A DNA stretch of 46,599 nt from the IMG/VR virus record IMGVR_UViG_3300017744_000017, positions 1 through 46,599 of that record. One strand, written 5' to 3'. Of the stretch, positions 46,456-46,599 are shown one piece after another. Position 1 is the first letter of the stretch; each line of letters opens with the position of its first letter. Made by a program: the position numbers and the translations under genes. Source of the DNA: a virus. The notes under the pieces are model-generated. The model saw only the letters and a program-made list of their open reading frames with translations, was not told where the DNA came from and ran no database searches.

Positions 46456-46463
46456 TATTTATA
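46456..46463 (-). promoter_or_regulatory. T4-type late promoter box TATAAATA
   Basis: Minus strand TATAAATA 23 bp upstream of the tail-tube-like gene, exactly where a late structural-gene promoter is expected. Confidence 0.75.
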
Positions 46464-46470
46464 CAGGTTA

Positions 46471-46494
46471 ATAAGCGCCTTCCTTGGCGATCTT
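46471..46494 (-). terminator. Weak hairpin terminator before the late promoter
   Basis: Minus strand CGCC (46486-46489) pairs with GGCG (46476-46479) around AAGGAA, extended by AAG/CTT, and is followed by CTTATT. It lies between the stop at 46498 and the late promoter at 46456-46463. The T tract is poor. Confidence 0.4.
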
Positions 46495-46497
46495 ACT

Positions 46498-46599
46498 CTA
46501 TTCCTCTTCTGGTGAAGTTGCATCTGTGCCAGTCTTGTCTGCAACATCTTTAATCAAATTAGATGTTACATCCAACACACCTGCGGTCACACCAAAGAC
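46498..46599 (-). CDS. C-terminal end of a gene running off the window
   Basis: An open frame enters from the window edge and ends at TAG (46498-46500), giving VFGVTAGVLDVTSNLIKDVA then DKTGTDATSPEEE. About 33 residues are visible, ending in an acidic tail. The family cannot be told from this fragment; a virion protein is possible given the next gene. Confidence 0.6.
   Translation of the reverse strand, partial: VFGVTAGVLDVTSNLIKDVADKTGTDATSPEEE

Overview
The window is a piece of a large lytic T4-like (Tevenvirinae-type) myovirus genome. I recognise the T4 core replication, recombination and late-transcription set: DNA polymerase gp43, clamp gp45, clamp loader gp44/gp62, RegA, UvsX, UvsY, UvsW, helicase gp41, nuclease gp46/gp47, late sigma gp55 and DsbA. 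Every supported gene and all 11 tRNAs lie on the minus strand, so transcription runs from high to low coordinates. Many small genes (Hsp20, cupin, DUF3310-like, 2OG oxygenases, P-loop kinase) resemble genes of marine T4-like phages of cyanobacteria and pelagic proteobacteria. No photosynthesis gene is present. Early promoters match the sigma-70 consensus, IscU keeps the proteobacterial LPPVK motif, and there is an alternative oxidase and a di-heme peroxidase. A non-photosynthetic marine proteobacterium is therefore my best host guess (inference).

Layout. 1-10,390: glycosyltransferase-like and small proteins, then a cluster of virion or prohead-interior candidates, several with a T4 internal-protein-like N-terminus (aromatic/basic start plus L/I-x-E), interrupted by a beta-propeller/LamG adhesin at 4331-6301. 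10,399-12,547: a virion-protein candidate and a RecB/Cas4-like PD-(D/E)XK nuclease. 12,560-20,110: an accessory region with 10 tRNAs, a candidate structured RNA (12,648-12,842), many very small genes, a di-heme cytochrome c peroxidase lipoprotein, a small secreted HExxH protein, a cupin and a SleB-like cell-wall hydrolase with a signal peptide. 20,108-25,400: P-loop kinase, SGNH-hydrolase-like protein, IscU, DsbA, a 2OG oxygenase-like protein and the gp41 helicase. 25,389-33,178: UvsX, UDP-sugar dehydrogenase and epimerase, an AEP-primase-like protein, DNA polymerase, a GT25-like glycosyltransferase and a PhyH oxygenase. 33,200-38,540: Hsp20, a cupin/JmjC-like oxygenase, RegA, gp62, gp44, alternative oxidase, tRNA-Thr and gp45. 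38,590-46,599: gp46, gp47, gp55, a cytidylyltransferase, UvsW, UvsY, a second 2OG-like paralogue, a tail-tube-like protein and the C-terminus of one more gene.

How it works together. Near-consensus sigma-70 promoters (TTGACA, usually 17 bp, TATAAT) precede replication and recombination blocks and accessory operons. In five cases the -35 box contains the TGA stop of the preceding gene. T4-type late boxes (TATAAATA) precede structural or accessory units, as expected with gp55, gp45 and DsbA present.

The most unusual feature is the scattered set of iron and redox genes: di-heme peroxidase, alternative oxidase, IscU and four Fe(II)/2OG-oxygenase-like proteins. They suggest the virus maintains respiration, peroxide defence and Fe-S supply during infection (inference). 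Second is the cohort of proteins with a putative capsid-targeting N-terminus, including a nucleotidyltransferase, a KxDG ligase-like protein and a P-loop kinase. These could be packaged and delivered with the DNA (inference). The window holds no major capsid, terminase or integrase gene, so it is only part of the genome.
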